The notes under the pieces were generated by a model. That model was not told the origin of the DNA. It made no database searches and saw only the letters and a program-made list of their open reading frames with translations. Both the position numbers and the translations under genes were made by a program. Shown one piece after another: positions 10,396 to 21,907 of a DNA stretch of 64,000 nucleotides; position 1 is the stretch's first letter, and each line of letters begins with the position of its first letter. The stretch comes from Dicaeum eximium (Eukaryota > Chordata > Aves > Passeriformes > Dicaeidae). The DNA is taken from assembly GCA_013396995.1 (NCBI GenBank), contig VWZP01009173.1, forward strand, positions 186,001 to 250,000. The letters run 5' to 3'.

Positions 10396-11700
10396 CCTGG
10401 TTCCTTTTGGTAGACAGATACATTTGCCAGGAAATTAACGCTCCCACCTTTACCTAGGAATTTCTGCCAGTAGCTCTTACCTATCCACGTCCCTCATGTC
10501 CATGGGAATTTACCTGCAGAGGTGGAAGGCAGGTGATGCACCCGCACCACGGGGGCTGAGGTGACACTTCAGTCCTCTCCCCAGCAGAGCAGATTTAAGG
10601 GTTTGAGGGCATCCATCCTCAGACTGCACAGCTGACAGCTCCTGCTCACACAAACCCCCAGCCATGAGGGTTCCTGCCCAGGATGGGATCCCAGGTGGGA
10701 ATGCCCCTCGGCAGAGATGTGGCTGCACCCACCCCCGTGAGCAGCAGAGCAGCCCAGCCCTGGAGCCTCTCCCTGCTGTCCTACCACTCCTGCTGCTCCT
10801 TCCTACAGCCTCAGGCAAATGAGCCTTTCCTCAGGTGGGAGCAGACACCAGTGCACCCCTCCTGCCCTGCCTGCAGCTGCCCACTGCTGCAAATGGAAAC
10901 AAATGACTGCCACCCCAGCTCCAGCAGCTGGAGCTGTAAAGCTCCCCGGAATTACACAGTGAAAAACACTCACTGCACGTGGCCAGCAGCAGCAATTCAA
11001 TGCCAAATTATCCTGCCTGATACATCATACAAGAAGTTAGCTATTATATTATTTATTCATTTGGAAATGCATTTCTTACCAGACTGAGGAGTAGTGCTTT
11101 TCTCTGTGCCTGGCCTGCACAGAACCCACAATTTATGCTTTCCAAAGGCCTGTGCTGAATATCCTTTTAATCTGGTTAAGATTTATCACCTGAGAAGAGT
11201 AAGTCTTGTCTGTTTGTGAAGAGAAAACTAAAAATCAGATGAGGAATAGTGCAGCAAAAGTTTAGTGTGTGTTAGTGTTTCACTTGTAAATTGAGATATT
11301 TTTCTCTTTTACTCTCTCAGCTATTTCAGACTGCTGTGCTGCAGTCTGACATGGTGGATAATTCATCAGCCTGTATGTCTTTTATTATTATTACAGTTAC
11401 AAAAAAATCTTGAGTTTAGGAGAAACAAAACAATAATTTTGCAATAATGTCACAACACACTGGGTAAGAACATAATAAACCTTGTTATTATGGTGCTGGA
11501 ATAGCAAGGAATCACTGAGCACGGTACACAAGAGCATTCATCCAGAATGCTTAAAACCACCCCGTAGATAAAATGAAGCTTCAAACTCAAAGAGACTCAC
11601 AAAGAGCACTCAGCTGCATCTTTTGGGTCAAAACCTGGATCTGCTCCCACTGCAGCTCTGGGTCCAGACATGATGCCAACACACAATGAGTGTGGGAGAT
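10396..11700. other. Non-coding sequence, nothing recognised
   Basis: GC-richer at 10500-10990 with frames on both strands, then AT-rich to 11500. A 33-base stretch at 10481-10513 is bounded by 'ccacctctgcag' and TAG|GTAAGAG on minus, but every frame is stopped. No gene is seen. Confidence 0.5.
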
Positions 11701-11707
11701 CAGGGAG

Positions 11708-12005
11708 TCATGGAATGGTTTGGGTGGAAGGGACCTTAAATCCCATCCTGTCCCACCCCAGCCATGGCAGGGACACCTCCCACTGTCCCAGGCTGCTCCA
11801 AGCCCTGTCCAGCCCGGCCTTGGGCACTGCCAGGGATCCAGGGGCAGTCACAGCTGCTCTGGGCACCCTGTGCCAGGGCCCATCACCCTCCCAGGCAGGA
11901 ATTCCTTCACAATATCCCACCCATCCCCTCCCTCCGTCAGATTGAAGCCGTTCCCCTTGTCCTGTCCCTCCAGATCCTTGTAAATATTGTCTCCCTCCTT
12001 CTAGT
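11708..12005 (-). mobile_element. CR1 LINE 3' end
   Basis: Reverse-complement CR1 tail starting 'tcatggaatggtttgggtgg', followed by 'ccatggcagggacacctccc', 'ccttgggcactgccagggat' and the 'cctgtccctccagatccttg' region. The element therefore points left. Frames through 11670-12063 are by-products. Confidence 0.92.
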
Positions 12006-12244
12006 GGATCCCTGCTCAGGTGTAAACAGGCACAGCCCCATGAGCAGTCAGTGCAGGGGTTGATTTAACTATGCTGACACTCTCTTGGCCCTAATTTTAT
12101 AACATAAACCTGCTCAGGTGACAGAACTTCAGCCCCTCAGTCTCTGCTGCAGCTCACAGCCACTGCACGTCCCTGCTGTGGCACCCCTGGGATTCCAGGA
12201 GACTGGGGAGCCAGCACCTGCAGCTGGGGGCTGAAAGGGCATTC

Positions 12245-12370
12245 AGGAGTTCATGGGAAGTTTTTGGACTTGACCTTAGGAATCATTTTTTTACCGAGAA
12301 GGTGCTTAAACACTGGCACAGGTTTCCTGGAGAGATGGTCAATGCCCAAGCCTGGGGCTGCTGTGCCAAA
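12245..12370 (+). mobile_element. CR1 LINE fragment (diverged)
   Basis: The stretch 'taccgagaaggtgcttaaac' followed by 'actggcacaggtttcctgga' and 'gagatggtcaatgcccaagc' follows the CR1 segment just upstream of the usual 3' end. It is visibly older than the copy at 11.7 kb, lacks the tail, and lies in the opposite orientation to its neighbour. Confidence 0.7.
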
Positions 12371-14880
12371 GGCACTTGGATTTTGGCTGGAGGTGGGGTT
12401 TTGAGCTAGAGCAGAAACTCTCCACCAGACCAGCTTCCAGCTTTTGAGGCTCAAAGTTCCAGAACCTGAGCCCAGAACTCGGCTGTCCCTCCTCTGCACT
12501 CCAGCAGTGCTGTGGGTGGCACTTCCCTGCCAAGTGCTGAGCCTGCCACCCAAGCGGAGCCACAAGGAGCTGATGCAGACGAATTTCCCGATCACAAGGG
12601 CCTCTCCAGCACGGCAATCCGTCAGGAAGCGCTGCAGAGAGCTGCCAGGCTGAGTTGTGCAGTGACACTCACTCCCACACCTCCGAGCTCCCACTGCCAG
12701 GGCTGCACGCTCAGCTCGGATTCGCCTCACGCTGCCCCGGCCGGGCACGGCTGGGGACCTTGGCACAGGGAGCAGAACGTGGACAAGTGCAACTTTGGGA
12801 TAACCTCATCTGTGATTGCTCCTCCAGCTTCTAATGGGGCGTGAAATGCCATCAGAAAGCTTCCTGCTTTCATCAAATATTCCCTATTTCAGCAGAAATT
12901 CAGACGTTGGCACCGGGGCTGGATGCAAACTGTCTGCTTGCATACGGTCTGGCAGGAGTGGGAAAACCTGTGGGGAATTCCAAATAGCCTTCCAGAACAA
13001 TGTTTTCTGAATGTACTGCCTTCCAGAGCAGTCCTTTCTAACAGCCCTGCCACGCAGCCAGAACCAGCACGCCGAGGCCATCTTGCAACAGGAACCATCT
13101 CATCCGTGCAGGAGACAAATCAGCCCAGGAATGCTGAGTGCCAGCGGTGCCACTGTGAGCCTCCAGCACAGGGCACTGCCCTTCACCAGAGAACTGGCTC
13201 TGGAAAAGAACTGCCCAGTTCTTCTGCCTCGGGTGCTCCACCTCCCAGCCCATCTTCACTCCGGAGAGGATCCAAAACACCTATCAGGCACGCTGGCACA
13301 GGCACCTGAATGAGGTGTTAAACAAGGATTAACAATCAATTTTCTTCTATCAATCCACACAAAAGTAGAGCTCTCTGATAAGCTGGATAGAGAAACACAA
13401 AGGTTTAAGAGGAACTTCCTGCACTGAGGGGGAAAAAGCAGCCTCTGTATTAGAATATCAATCCATCTTTATTTAAGGATATCATTAATTAGCTTAGCCT
13501 GGACTCTAGCCTTTATCTCTCCTATTTATTCCAAGATTGTGAGGAAAAAACAACTGATTCTGGACACAGGATTTGTAGTCTGTGTCTATTCTGTCTGCAG
13601 GGACTTTTATGGGCACCAGGAGGGGATGCAAAAAGGGATTATCAGTATCTATCCCTCGGAGGATCATCCATGGAAACAGTGCTGATCCCACAGCAAGAGT
13701 TTGGATCTGAACCCAAATCCCTCTGAAGTCTGCCACCTAGCTAAGTCACACAGCCTCAGAACAAAAATCACACTGAGTTTTAAATGTTCAAAAACTACAG
13801 TGAAGTTACGAGACTTAATATTTTTGTGGCTTTTTGGCTTGGCCTGTAACTCTGAGGAAATGTTTCATCATTTCATGGTTTGCACCTACCCAAAATTCCC
13901 CTAGCATTCCCTGAGTTCTGATTCTTACATTCCAATTCCATTCAGGTTGGAAGTGGCACAGGATTAGCTCAGCTCATCAGGAACATCAGTTCAGGGTAGA
14001 GTTCACAAATAATTACATTTAATGAATTCTAATAATTTGCAAACTGATTTTTGTTTTGTCCTTTTATTAAGTAGGATGCAAAATCATGGATTTATCAGCA
14101 CAATGGAATTCCTTCTCTTGCCACAAGAGCAAATAATCCATTTTTGGGGTTAATTTTTTGGTTTTTGGGGGTCATAGGAGCTTTTGGGTAGGGACAGATC
14201 TCATACTTTTCAACTTTCCAGTTTTACAGTAAACACAAGATGAGAAAAAATACACCACATCTAGATGTCTGTGATAAGAACATAGGGAAGAGATTGAGTT
14301 TGGGGCTCATTCATTTCTTTCCTGTTCCTCAGAAAGAGAAATAAAATCAGCTCAGAAGAACATGGGAGAAATATAACCTTTGGATCACTGTTTTCATTTT
14401 CTTCCCATGATTTAGGGATAGGGCTCCCTGGGATTTTATATTTCTGCTGTAGACTCCACTAAGCCAGACCAGAATGGCCAAATGGCAGCAGGACTGGGAA
14501 AGGATCACATCGAAGGAGAGCAGAATTCACACCCTGCAGTTTAGAGCTGCAATTAAGGTGTTTAAATCCTCAGTCTGATAAAGCCAAATGGCAAACAGGG
14601 CATTGCCTTAGGGAGAATATCTCCAGTAACAATGTCTACCTCAGCTTCCTAAACTGGGCACCAAAGCTGGTGCCCAAAGGGCTCTCCTGTGGATATCCAT
14701 GGCAAAATACTCCAGGATAATCTGCACTGTGTGAAAGGGAGGCTGAAGAAGTGAGGGACACCTTCTAAAGGATGACACTGCAGTTCTGCCTTGCAGGTGG
14801 AGCTGGTCAGAACTGTTCCATGTTAGACTTTTCCAAATAGAGGCAGCACTGTCCTCAGATCCCTGCCTGGCTCTGGATGA
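12371..14880. other. Non-coding sequence, nothing recognised
   Basis: A 2.5-kb stretch without a recognised gene or repeat. GC-richer 12440-13310 carries overlapping frames on both strands (12251-12766 minus, 12923-13309 plus) with no domain. 13320-14870 is AT-rich and closed in most frames. Confidence 0.5.
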
Positions 14881-14995
14881 TCATAAAATCACAGATATCC
14901 TGAGCTGGAAGGGCCCCACAAGGATCATCCAGTCCAACCCCTGGCCCTGCACAGCCACCCCAGCAATCCCACCCTGAGAGCATTGCCCACACAAA
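14881..14995 (-). mobile_element. CR1 LINE 3' end
   Basis: The words 'gagctggaagggccccacaa', 'ggatcatccagtccaacccc' and 'tggccctgcacagcc' are the reverse complement of a CR1 tail. This subfamily differs from the 4.9-kb copy. Confidence 0.9.
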
Positions 14996-16069
14996 TTTTC
15001 CCTGAATTACTGGTGTTACATCTCTGGGAAGAAAACAAAGAGATGTTTTATGTGTCTTCAGGTACATTAACACAACGATTTTCATGTCTTTGCAAACATG
15101 CACAGCAGTTTATTGAAGAAAAGCCTGATTTCTCAGAAGGGATCTTTCTCATGTTAGATATTCATCTACATATTTATTTTCTGGATTCATGTTTTCTTCC
15201 CAGCTGTTCACTAGCTCCAAACTGATGACTACAAAATGAAAGTTATTTCCTACTAAAAGATGCACGATAGGAAATGTCCTTGGAGAAGTGCTTTGCTCCA
15301 CCATGAGAGGGGTTGAGCCTGGTGAGCTTTGTGCCCCAGCTGTGCTCCTCTCTGTGTCCCTGCTCCGTGGGGCCACTGGGACACAGCCTGGTCTGGCTCT
15401 GCAGGGTGGCCAGGCAGGGCAGGGCAGGGCAGGAGGCCTCTCTGGCAGGGAAAGGACATTTATTATCTCAGGCACTCAGTGCAGGGCTCAGGACTTTGCC
15501 AAGGGCAGCTGGGAGGCAGCAAGCTGAGCAGGGAGGAGTGGATGTGCACCAGGGATTATACAGGAGGAGGTGAAATCCATCAAAACCAGGAACACAATCC
15601 CATGGATCCAACGGCAAAGAGGAGCCAGTGCCATGATGGGGAGGTGGGGGAAACAAAAGCCAGGAAGGGGAAAACACAGAAGAGAAGCTGGGAAGAGGAT
15701 ATTAATTCTTGCTCCAAGCAGCAAGGACATCATTTCTTGCTCTAAGCATCTAATTCTCACACAGAGGATGGTGCTACAGAGGTCAGGGAGCACTGTCTGA
15801 AAGGCAAGTGGGAGCAATGAAATAACACTAAAAAGATACTGACTATCCCAAATGGAAATTAATTCCTTAAAATAGATGGCCCCTTTGGAAAGAGCTGGAC
15901 ACACATCACAGGATATGTCAACGATGCCATTACCCTGTGCCTAGTTAAGAAAGCTGCCAGCTTTACAAGAATTTGTAAATTCTGTAAATTTACAGAAAAA
16001 AAATGCCTGAGGAAAAGGGAACACCAGGAAGATGTGGCCAAAGTTATTCTGTGGTTCTCCAAGATAAAG
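14996..16069. other. Non-coding sequence, nothing recognised
   Basis: A purine-rich plus strand at 15380-15700 gives several overlapping frames on both strands. No domain and no repeat family is recognised. Confidence 0.5.
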
Positions 16070-16218
16070 TCCAAGTTGTGCCCCATGCCCACCTTGTCCC
16101 CAGCCCAGAGCACTGAGTACCACATCCAGGAATTCCTTGGACACCTCCAGAGATGGGGACTCCAAATCTCCATGGGCAATTCCGTGGAATTTTTCCACAC
16201 AGAAATTCTTCCTCAAAA
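16070..16218 (-). mobile_element. CR1 LINE fragment
   Basis: Reverse-complement CR1: 'ccagcccagagcactgagta', 'ccttggacacctccagagat' and 'ggggactcc' end with 'cagaaattcttcctca'. The 3' tail is absent. Frames on minus across 15859-16442 derive from it. Confidence 0.85.
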
Positions 16219-16230
16219 TTATTAAAATTG

Positions 16231-19200
16231 CAATTATTCCACCAGATTACTCCATTGCTTTGCTTAGACAGCACTTGCAAGGGACTCACTCTCCCCACCT
16301 CCCCAAGGAGTGGCAGAGGAGCCCCAGGAGCAGCCAAGATCCCTGCAGGATCCAGGATATCTGAGAGCACACAATTTATTTCCTCCAAATGTGAACAGCT
16401 CTGCAAACCCACCATGTGACCAGACTCCTTCTCCTCTGGCATTCAGCACACCCAAAAAGAGAAGCAAAAACATTCTTGTGCCAGAGGCTGATTTTTCTTC
16501 CCCCTGCCGAGCCCACCCTGGGGTTTGCTCGGGGAGAAGTGCCCAGTTTGCTGCATGTCTGAAAAGAAGCTGCATCCCTTCTGAAAAAGCCACTGTGTGT
16601 ATCCACAAGGCAACAAGGAAAACTAAATAAACACAGGAGAGAGCAAACAACTTAACTTTTGCTTGAGCACCACATCTGCTTAGAAATATCTGGACCAGAA
16701 CCAACGCACAAAATGCAATTTGAACCAATTTTTCAGTGCTCAAGCTATTAAGTGAAATCCATACTTACAACAAAAACCTCTCCAGAGAATTAGGTTTTAT
16801 TTGCCACTTAAAGTAACTCTCAGGCTGGACAGGTACTGCTGGCACTGTTCATACATCTTAGGAGAGCAGCAGAAAAAATCACTGCAATTCCACACGGACA
16901 ACCCGCAGTTACCGGTTTTCCACCTGGGCTGCACACCATTGATCTTGACAAATGAGTCCTGTCAGAGTCGCTTCTTTTTTCCCCCACAGACTTCCTCTGC
17001 GGTCATTTTATCTCCTGAGGCTGATCCAGCCTCTAGGAAATGCCTCACTGGATCAAAGCTATCCCCATTAGATCAAGCTGCAATTTATCCTTCCATTTTC
17101 TTTGACTAAGGAATCAGGAAGTAGGAGGCATTGAGTTAAACGGAAAACATACCCTTGAATTCATGGTTTATTCACACATGAATCAAACATATCAAACTCT
17201 GCTTTTAGCAGATGAACACCCCCACAGCACAGCCAAAAAGTTTATAAAAAAATTAATGTTTAGATGTGAGGACAGCAGACTCACATCTCTGAGCACACAC
17301 ACAAGAAGGAATAACCCAGAAGGGAGAATTGTAACCACATTTAGGCTGGAGGCAGCTGGGAGAATCCCAGGTTATTGATGGATATTGAGGAATTCCATTT
17401 TTCAGGAAAAGCACCATGTCCCACTGTTCTCATAACCCTGGCACAAACTTGTGGCTCCTGAAGGGACTTCTCAAAAACAGAGAGCTGAAAGTGGGACATG
17501 GGCAGAGTTTGGGTTGGGATTCCCTCCCTGCAGTCCCATGGGCAGGGACTGTCATCAAGTGACCTGCCACATTCTGCTCTCTGCCCCACAATCATTTACT
17601 TTTGAAAAACTATTGAAATTTAAATTTTAAAAGTGACATTTCAGTGCTTAAAACTGCATCAGGCCAGGCAGTGCTGAGCCACCCAGTGCAGGGTTCAGGA
17701 GAAGGATGGATATTCTCTAGAGGCTCACTAAGTATTTTATTTGCCTGTTTGGGTTTTTATTAGTTTATTTAACCATTGTTTTTTCTTCTCTATGTAGGCT
17801 TGGGGAGGGGATAATGTGTTTGCACATTGCAAAAGCACTTGTGGTGAGCTTCTGTCTGATGCTTCTCATCTCAGAGTTTCCCAACAATGCTCTCCTTTGT
17901 ACAACAAACAACTCCAGCACATTTCTCAAACCTGAGTATCTGACACCTCAAAAGAACCCACAAAACAGAGTAAAAACAAAGCTTAGGGAAAAAAAAAAGC
18001 CAAAAAGAGCTTTATAGCTCACAGGATTGAGATATATAAATAGAGATTTAATCTTCTAGGCATGAGTAAAACTTCCATTTCTTCAGCTTCTGTGTGGCTG
18101 AACCACAGGGAGCAGCAAACGGCTTCCTGGGACAGCTTCCCAGGGAAAAACCACCCCAGCATTCACACTGCACTGGATTTTCAAAAGGGGAAAGTTCCCA
18201 GATCCTTTCTGAGCTTATTTTAGGAAAATATACAAAGCAAAGAAGAACAAAGTGTCCAAAGCAGCATCTTATGCTGTGACAAGGGAAAAAGTAAAAGGGC
18301 AAAGGAGGATTATTTTAGAATGCCCTGAACCTGAACAGCTCTGGAAAGCCCCATGAGCCAGGGGCATGAACGAAGGCAAACATAGGGGTTTGTGTTCTCC
18401 TTTCTCCAAGTGCTCCCTGGAGGAACAGCCTGCAGGAGAAATGGTTGGGAAGCTCAAAAATCCACCCTGCTGCAACTGCCCTGACGTGGGGCTAAATCCC
18501 AAACAGGGCACAAGAAATCTCCTACATTTACCTTAAAGAAAGGAAAGCCGGATGGGGTGTGGATCCTGCTCCCTGGCTCACTGTCCTTGAGCCTTTCCAG
18601 GGATGGAAAATGAAAATACACAGCGTGTCTTCTGTCTCTTTGAGCCCTCATGTACCTCCTCCTAAGGGGGACAGAAACATCCCAGAAATCAGACCCAGCT
18701 ATTGGACAAATGAACTGCTGGGCCTGGGCAGTGAAGGGTTATTTCTGTGCCCAATAAAGGGTTATTGCTATTCCCAGTACCAGGTCATTTCTGCTTCCAA
18801 TAGCTAGAAATGAAGCAGCTCCCCAGGGTTTCCTCTCTAACTACCCTGTGCTGGCATGGGTCAGGGCCCCAGTGACACAGGCATCTCCATTTGTATCGAT
18901 TTGCACGCTTTACACCTTTAGGAGATAGAAACTCGATGCTGTTGGAGTTCACTGCAGCTCTGAATTGCATTGCACATTTGCTTCTTTCAGGAGTGTGTGC
19001 CTGGCCAGCACCTTGCTCAGCAGACATCCTGTTAGGGCTTGTCTACACAGATACTAAGCATCTTTATCAGCATCCCAAGAGGGGAAATAAAAGCAGGGAT
19101 TGGAGTGGAGCCAGGGAAGTGCTCCCTCTGCACAGCACAGCAGCCTGGGCTGCTCTGCAGTGATTTACTGACACCTCCTTTGGGCTGAGCTCCGTGTACT

Positions 19201-21840
19201 CATCCAAGCAAGTGCATCCTTACAGCCCTCTGGGGACTGGCATAAGGAAATCTGGAATATTTCCTACTCTCAGAGGGCAGAAAAACCAGATTTTTCAGGG
19301 AAGTGAAAGGCAAGGGAAGTAAAGGTGATTTTACCACACGTGGTTTAGCGGCAGGCTGGGCAGTGCTGGGTTAGGGGTTGAACCCGATTCTTTCAGAGGC
19401 CTTTTCCAAACTGAGTAATTCTGTTATTCCTTGGCACCCAGCAGTGACTGTCCCCAGTGTGTTTGTGTGTGTTCCTCAGGGAATTTGCTCCTTGCTACGC
19501 AATCCCCCCACCCTAGGGAAAAAGGAACCCCATCACTCATTCCCTGATTCACCATTCCAGCTCTCTTGTCAGGAAGGAAAGGAGCACTCGCCCCTCACTG
19601 GGGCTGTCAAATGCAGTTTTAAATACCTCATCCTTTGGGAATAGGTACATAATCGACTGTCATGATCTCAGGAATCTTTCCATGTAAACTCCTCCTGTTC
19701 TTATCCCTCTTCCCCAGAAAACCCCACAACAACAAACCCAAGAATCCCCGCCTGACGTGGCTGTCAGGATTTAAAGAACTGCTCTTCTTTTTATGTAAAA
19801 AATGGACACTCATCAGCTCTGCAGTTGCCAGAATTCCTGCATGGGAATTAAAAGCAATAGGATTGGTAAATATTAATATAGCTGGATAGGACTGGACAAC
19901 CACAAAGTCCCTGTGTCCTTTTTATGTCGGTGCATAAATACAAACTACACTACAATAGTACAATACCTGTATATGCCTACAGCATTATCTGAGGACAAAC
20001 ACAGAGAGCCAGAGCCCAACTTTTCTTTCTCTTAAAGTGACCAAACCCCTTCAGAACAGGAAAATGGAGAGAGCCCCAGAAAGAAGAGCTGAATGAAGGG
20101 CAGGGGGTTGTTTTCAGGGGAAACCTTGCCTGCCAGGTGGGACAGCCCCCTTGGAGAAGAGGGAACTTTGTCTGCGTCGCAAAGCCTGGTGCTGACCCCG
20201 ACGTCTTGATTTACACATGGAAAACGAGCACTTTCTTTACCTTGGTGGGTGACCTTGAAGTGTTGTGTCCAAGGAGAGATTCACCTCAGCAGGGCACTCA
20301 GGTAAAGGGGATTTTTTGGGAGATCAGGAGATGCTGCTCCTCTCAGGGCATCCTTTTCTGGCAAAGGGAGGAGAGGAGAGCACAACCAAAAGCACAGATG
20401 CACACCCCAAGCTGTGAAATTCCTGCTGCTGTTGTTTAACCTTGGAATCTTCCTTCAGGACCAAAAAATTCCCATTAGGATGACTCCAGAAGGAAAAGCA
20501 ACCTCCCTCTGTTCTCTTAGCTGGTTCTTTCCTTCCTTCTCAGCTGAGAAGCATCTTGTTTAACCACAACTAAAATTGGGGTCTAAGTTAATACTGAGGG
20601 GAATGGAGGCTCCCAGCCTTTGGGGATGGAGCAGCCAACAGATGGAACAGAGCAGATGAAATGGGATGCAGATATACAGAAAATAGCAAGAGGGATACAG
20701 GCAGAAGATTATCCTCTCCAGTTGATCCTTTTCATTTGTGTGGATACAGGCAGATGCTCGGAGAAATGGGAAAGCACTGAATTTGAAAGGGATAAAAGAA
20801 AATGCAGTTTGATACAAGGGATAATTAACTCAGGGAACGTGTGGCTGCAAGGTGATCCGGAGAGCTGAGGGTTCAGGGGATTCAGGAAAGAGGAGACTGG
20901 GGAGGGTGAGAATAGCTCAGATTACATCAGATAACACTAAATGCAGAATTCATGCTCGCTGGTAATGGGCGAAACACCGGAGGGTGAGGAGCTGGGAATG
21001 AGCTTTCTTGAGGGATATCTTTCCATAATACTCCGTTACAGGGTTTTTAATTTCATCCTTTCAAACCTCTACCACTGAACACTGTTTGACATTGAAAACT
21101 GAAATGAAAAAGCTCCAGAGGATGCTCATATTGTAATTCCTCTGATTTATGTAACCGTTTCTGGGAAGTGCCTATTCTCTGAAAACAAACTGCCTGAGCG
21201 TGGAGGTAAAACTGCATTTCAGTATTTACCAGGGTAAAATTAACCTTCTGTTTCTGAACCAACAGTGAATCTGATCCATGCCCTGGGGTCCAACTTGCAG
21301 CCCCTTGATGGGGGTGCGTGACCTCAGTCTCCCCCAAAGACCTCCTGAGAGGAGGAGCCCTGTTAAACCTCTGTTCATTCACCTGACACACTGCAGAGCC
21401 CCTCTGGCTCCCAGGAAGGTGGGACACCTCTCAGTAACTGCCCAAACCACCTCTGAATGAGCATCTGTGTCTCCAGTGCCCTCCTGTTCCCAGGTTTGTG
21501 CTCGAGGGGCTGGAGTTTCTGGCTGCTGGCTGCTCCGGGCACGGGATGTGCCTGGCACTTCCACCGTGTGCTGGATGAATGCTTGTGCTGGGCAGAAATA
21601 ACCCAGCAGATTCCAGCTCGGAGGGGAAGCCCATTCGCTGTGATTTATCCACTTGCTGCAGAGGATAAACACTGATGCCATCATGATTGCCCCTTGTAAA
21701 GGTCCTGTCATCTGCAGCAACCTGTGTGTTCCAAGTGCTGTGGCTGCTGCTGCACAGCAGTGAAGCCCTGCTGGAAAGGTGACTCCAAGTGACAGGCTGG
21801 CAGCAGCACAGGACCTGCCCTGCCTGGGCACTGCCACTCA
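16231..21840. other. Non-coding sequence, nothing recognised
   Basis: A 5.6-kb stretch of unique-looking DNA. A minus frame at 16264-16743 begins with two hydrophobic stretches but runs without any domain towards the neighbouring CR1 fragment, and I treat it as chance. AT-rich patches occur at 17580-17800 and 19900-20000. No RNA gene is recognised. Confidence 0.5.
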
Positions 21841-21841
21841 C

Positions 21842-21907
21842 CTCAGTTTGAGCACCTCCACAGACAGGAGGCTCCCTGTCCTCCTCACAGTTTGGACACA
21901 GCTTTAT
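21842..21907 (-). other. 66-bp splice-bounded open segment (candidate exon)
   Basis: On minus the acceptor 'gtttgtgtttcttgccag' and the donor CTGAG|GTGAGTGG, both near consensus, bound 66 bases. Only phase 0 is open, giving 22 codons that include KLCPNCEEDREPPVCGG. Cysteine spacing (CxxC then C) recalls small disulfide or zinc modules, but no family fits. Two other frames hit stops early. It would be a symmetrical exon. No adjoining exon was found, so chance is possible. Confidence 0.18.

Noticed and set aside
10481..10513. 33-bp minus segment between a strong acceptor and donor
   Set aside because: All three frames contain a stop and the left end doubles as a donor. There is no support for a real exon.
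16264..16743. Minus frame of 159 codons with two hydrophobic stretches near the start, like a membrane protein
   Set aside because: It has no family match, is opposed by plus frames, and lies directly beside a CR1 fragment. The hydrophobicity follows from T-rich composition.
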